A DNA stretch of 64,000 nucleotides. Source: Polyangiaceae bacterium (GTDB lineage Bacteria; Myxococcota_A; Polyangia; Polyangiales; Polyangiaceae). The stretch covers positions 2,604,001 to 2,668,000 of the forward strand of contig JADJRH010000011.1 of assembly GCA_016712345.1 (NCBI GenBank). The letters run 5' to 3'. A program made the translations under genes and the position numbers. The notes under the pieces are model-generated. The model did not search any database and was not told where the DNA came from. It saw only the letters and a list, made by a program, of their open reading frames with translations. Numbering within the stretch: the stretch's first letter is position 1; each line of letters begins with the position of its first letter. Positions 63,841-64,000 of the stretch are shown one piece after another.

Positions 63841-63897
63841 GGTCTGGCGTTTTCGTCGCGGCTGCGACCGCCACACAACTCCACCGATAGAACCTGA
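63841..63897. repeat. Second copy of the dispersed 57-bp element
   Basis: GGTCTGGCGTTTTCGTCGCG onward matches 31613-31671 at most positions (both share GCGTTTTCGTC, GCCACA, AACTCC and GAACCTGA). It is immediately followed by GCGATCGCT and the start of the last gene, so here it forms part of a promoter or leader. Confidence 0.6.
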
Positions 63898-63915
63898 AGC
63901 GCGATCGCTGGTAGC

Positions 63916-64000
63916 ATGCGCCGCATGCCTCGTTTCAGCCTGCGCCGAGCCATCGCGGCCGCGGTTGTCGCTTCACCCATCGCAGTGTTTGCACCGTCGG
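63916..64000 (+). CDS. Exported protein, N-terminal fragment
   Basis: The window ends 28 codons into a plus-strand gene. MRRMPRFSLRRAIAAAVVAS and PIAVFAPS form a signal peptide with a twin-arginine-like charged start. ATG 63925 is an alternative. Nothing can be said about its function. Confidence 0.6.
   Translation, partial: MRRMPRFSLRRAIAAAVVASPIAVFAPS

Overview
The window is high-GC DNA from a free-living bacterium that I would place in the Myxococcota (Polyangia-like). The grounds are two Ser/Thr kinases with C-terminal membrane anchors (one with the HRDVSPQN loop common in myxobacteria), many cysteine-rich or proline-rich lipoproteins, a pseudo-trypsin with dockerin-type repeats, a GspE-N-domain protein and generally large, low-complexity proteins. 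This placement is inference from protein style; there is no rRNA or tRNA here to confirm it.

Layout. 1-16 kb is mostly core metabolism: the end of a polyamine ABC transporter operon (lipoprotein-potC-potD), a large membrane glycosyltransferase, a coupled cysK-cysE cysteine operon, an ABC exporter, an RNase-H-like exonuclease, a DUF72 protein, and a three-gene cyanophycin operon (cphB-cphA-iaaA) whose genes all overlap by four bases. 16-36 kb carries an FtsB-like protein, a GspE-N/GAF-like protein, a methylmalonyl-CoA mutase large subunit, a Uma2 nuclease, an acetyltransferase, a catalytically dead trypsin-like lipoprotein, a type-B carboxylesterase, a QAEE-repeat coiled-coil protein, a kinase, pterin dehydratase and an alpha/beta hydrolase. 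At 32.9-33.5 kb a thioredoxin-fold protein has an in-frame TGA exactly where the first cysteine of its CxxC motif should be, followed by a hairpin of the bacterial SECIS type: a strong candidate selenoprotein.

36-61 kb is an accessory island. It holds a three-gene ABC-3C conflict system (nuclease, middle component, DUF3732 ATPase), a TIR-like effector, a PD-(D/E)XK plus TOPRIM gene pair, an EVE-domain nuclease and a frameshifted AAA/PD-(D/E)XK gene. These are interspersed with secreted cysteine-rich proteins, an S74 tail-fibre-like lipoprotein, ankyrin and Rpn-like genes, an ECF-like sigma factor and several broken copies of the last two. The island is stitched together by dispersed repeats. 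There are attC-like hairpins at gene ends (one before and one after the TIR-like gene), a roughly 300-bp composite repeat whose 90-bp core occurs in both orientations, a 196-bp inverted-repeat insertion that splits an Rpn gene, and long imperfect palindromes. No integrase or transposase is visible, so these elements would have to be moved in trans.

61-64 kb returns to chromosomal-style genes (a lipoprotein, a small exported helical protein, a second kinase) and ends in the start of an exported protein.

Two short words are over-represented across the whole window: the palindrome GTGTACAC (12 exact copies found by eye) and GGGTAGA, which is strongly skewed to the + strand (18 against 4).
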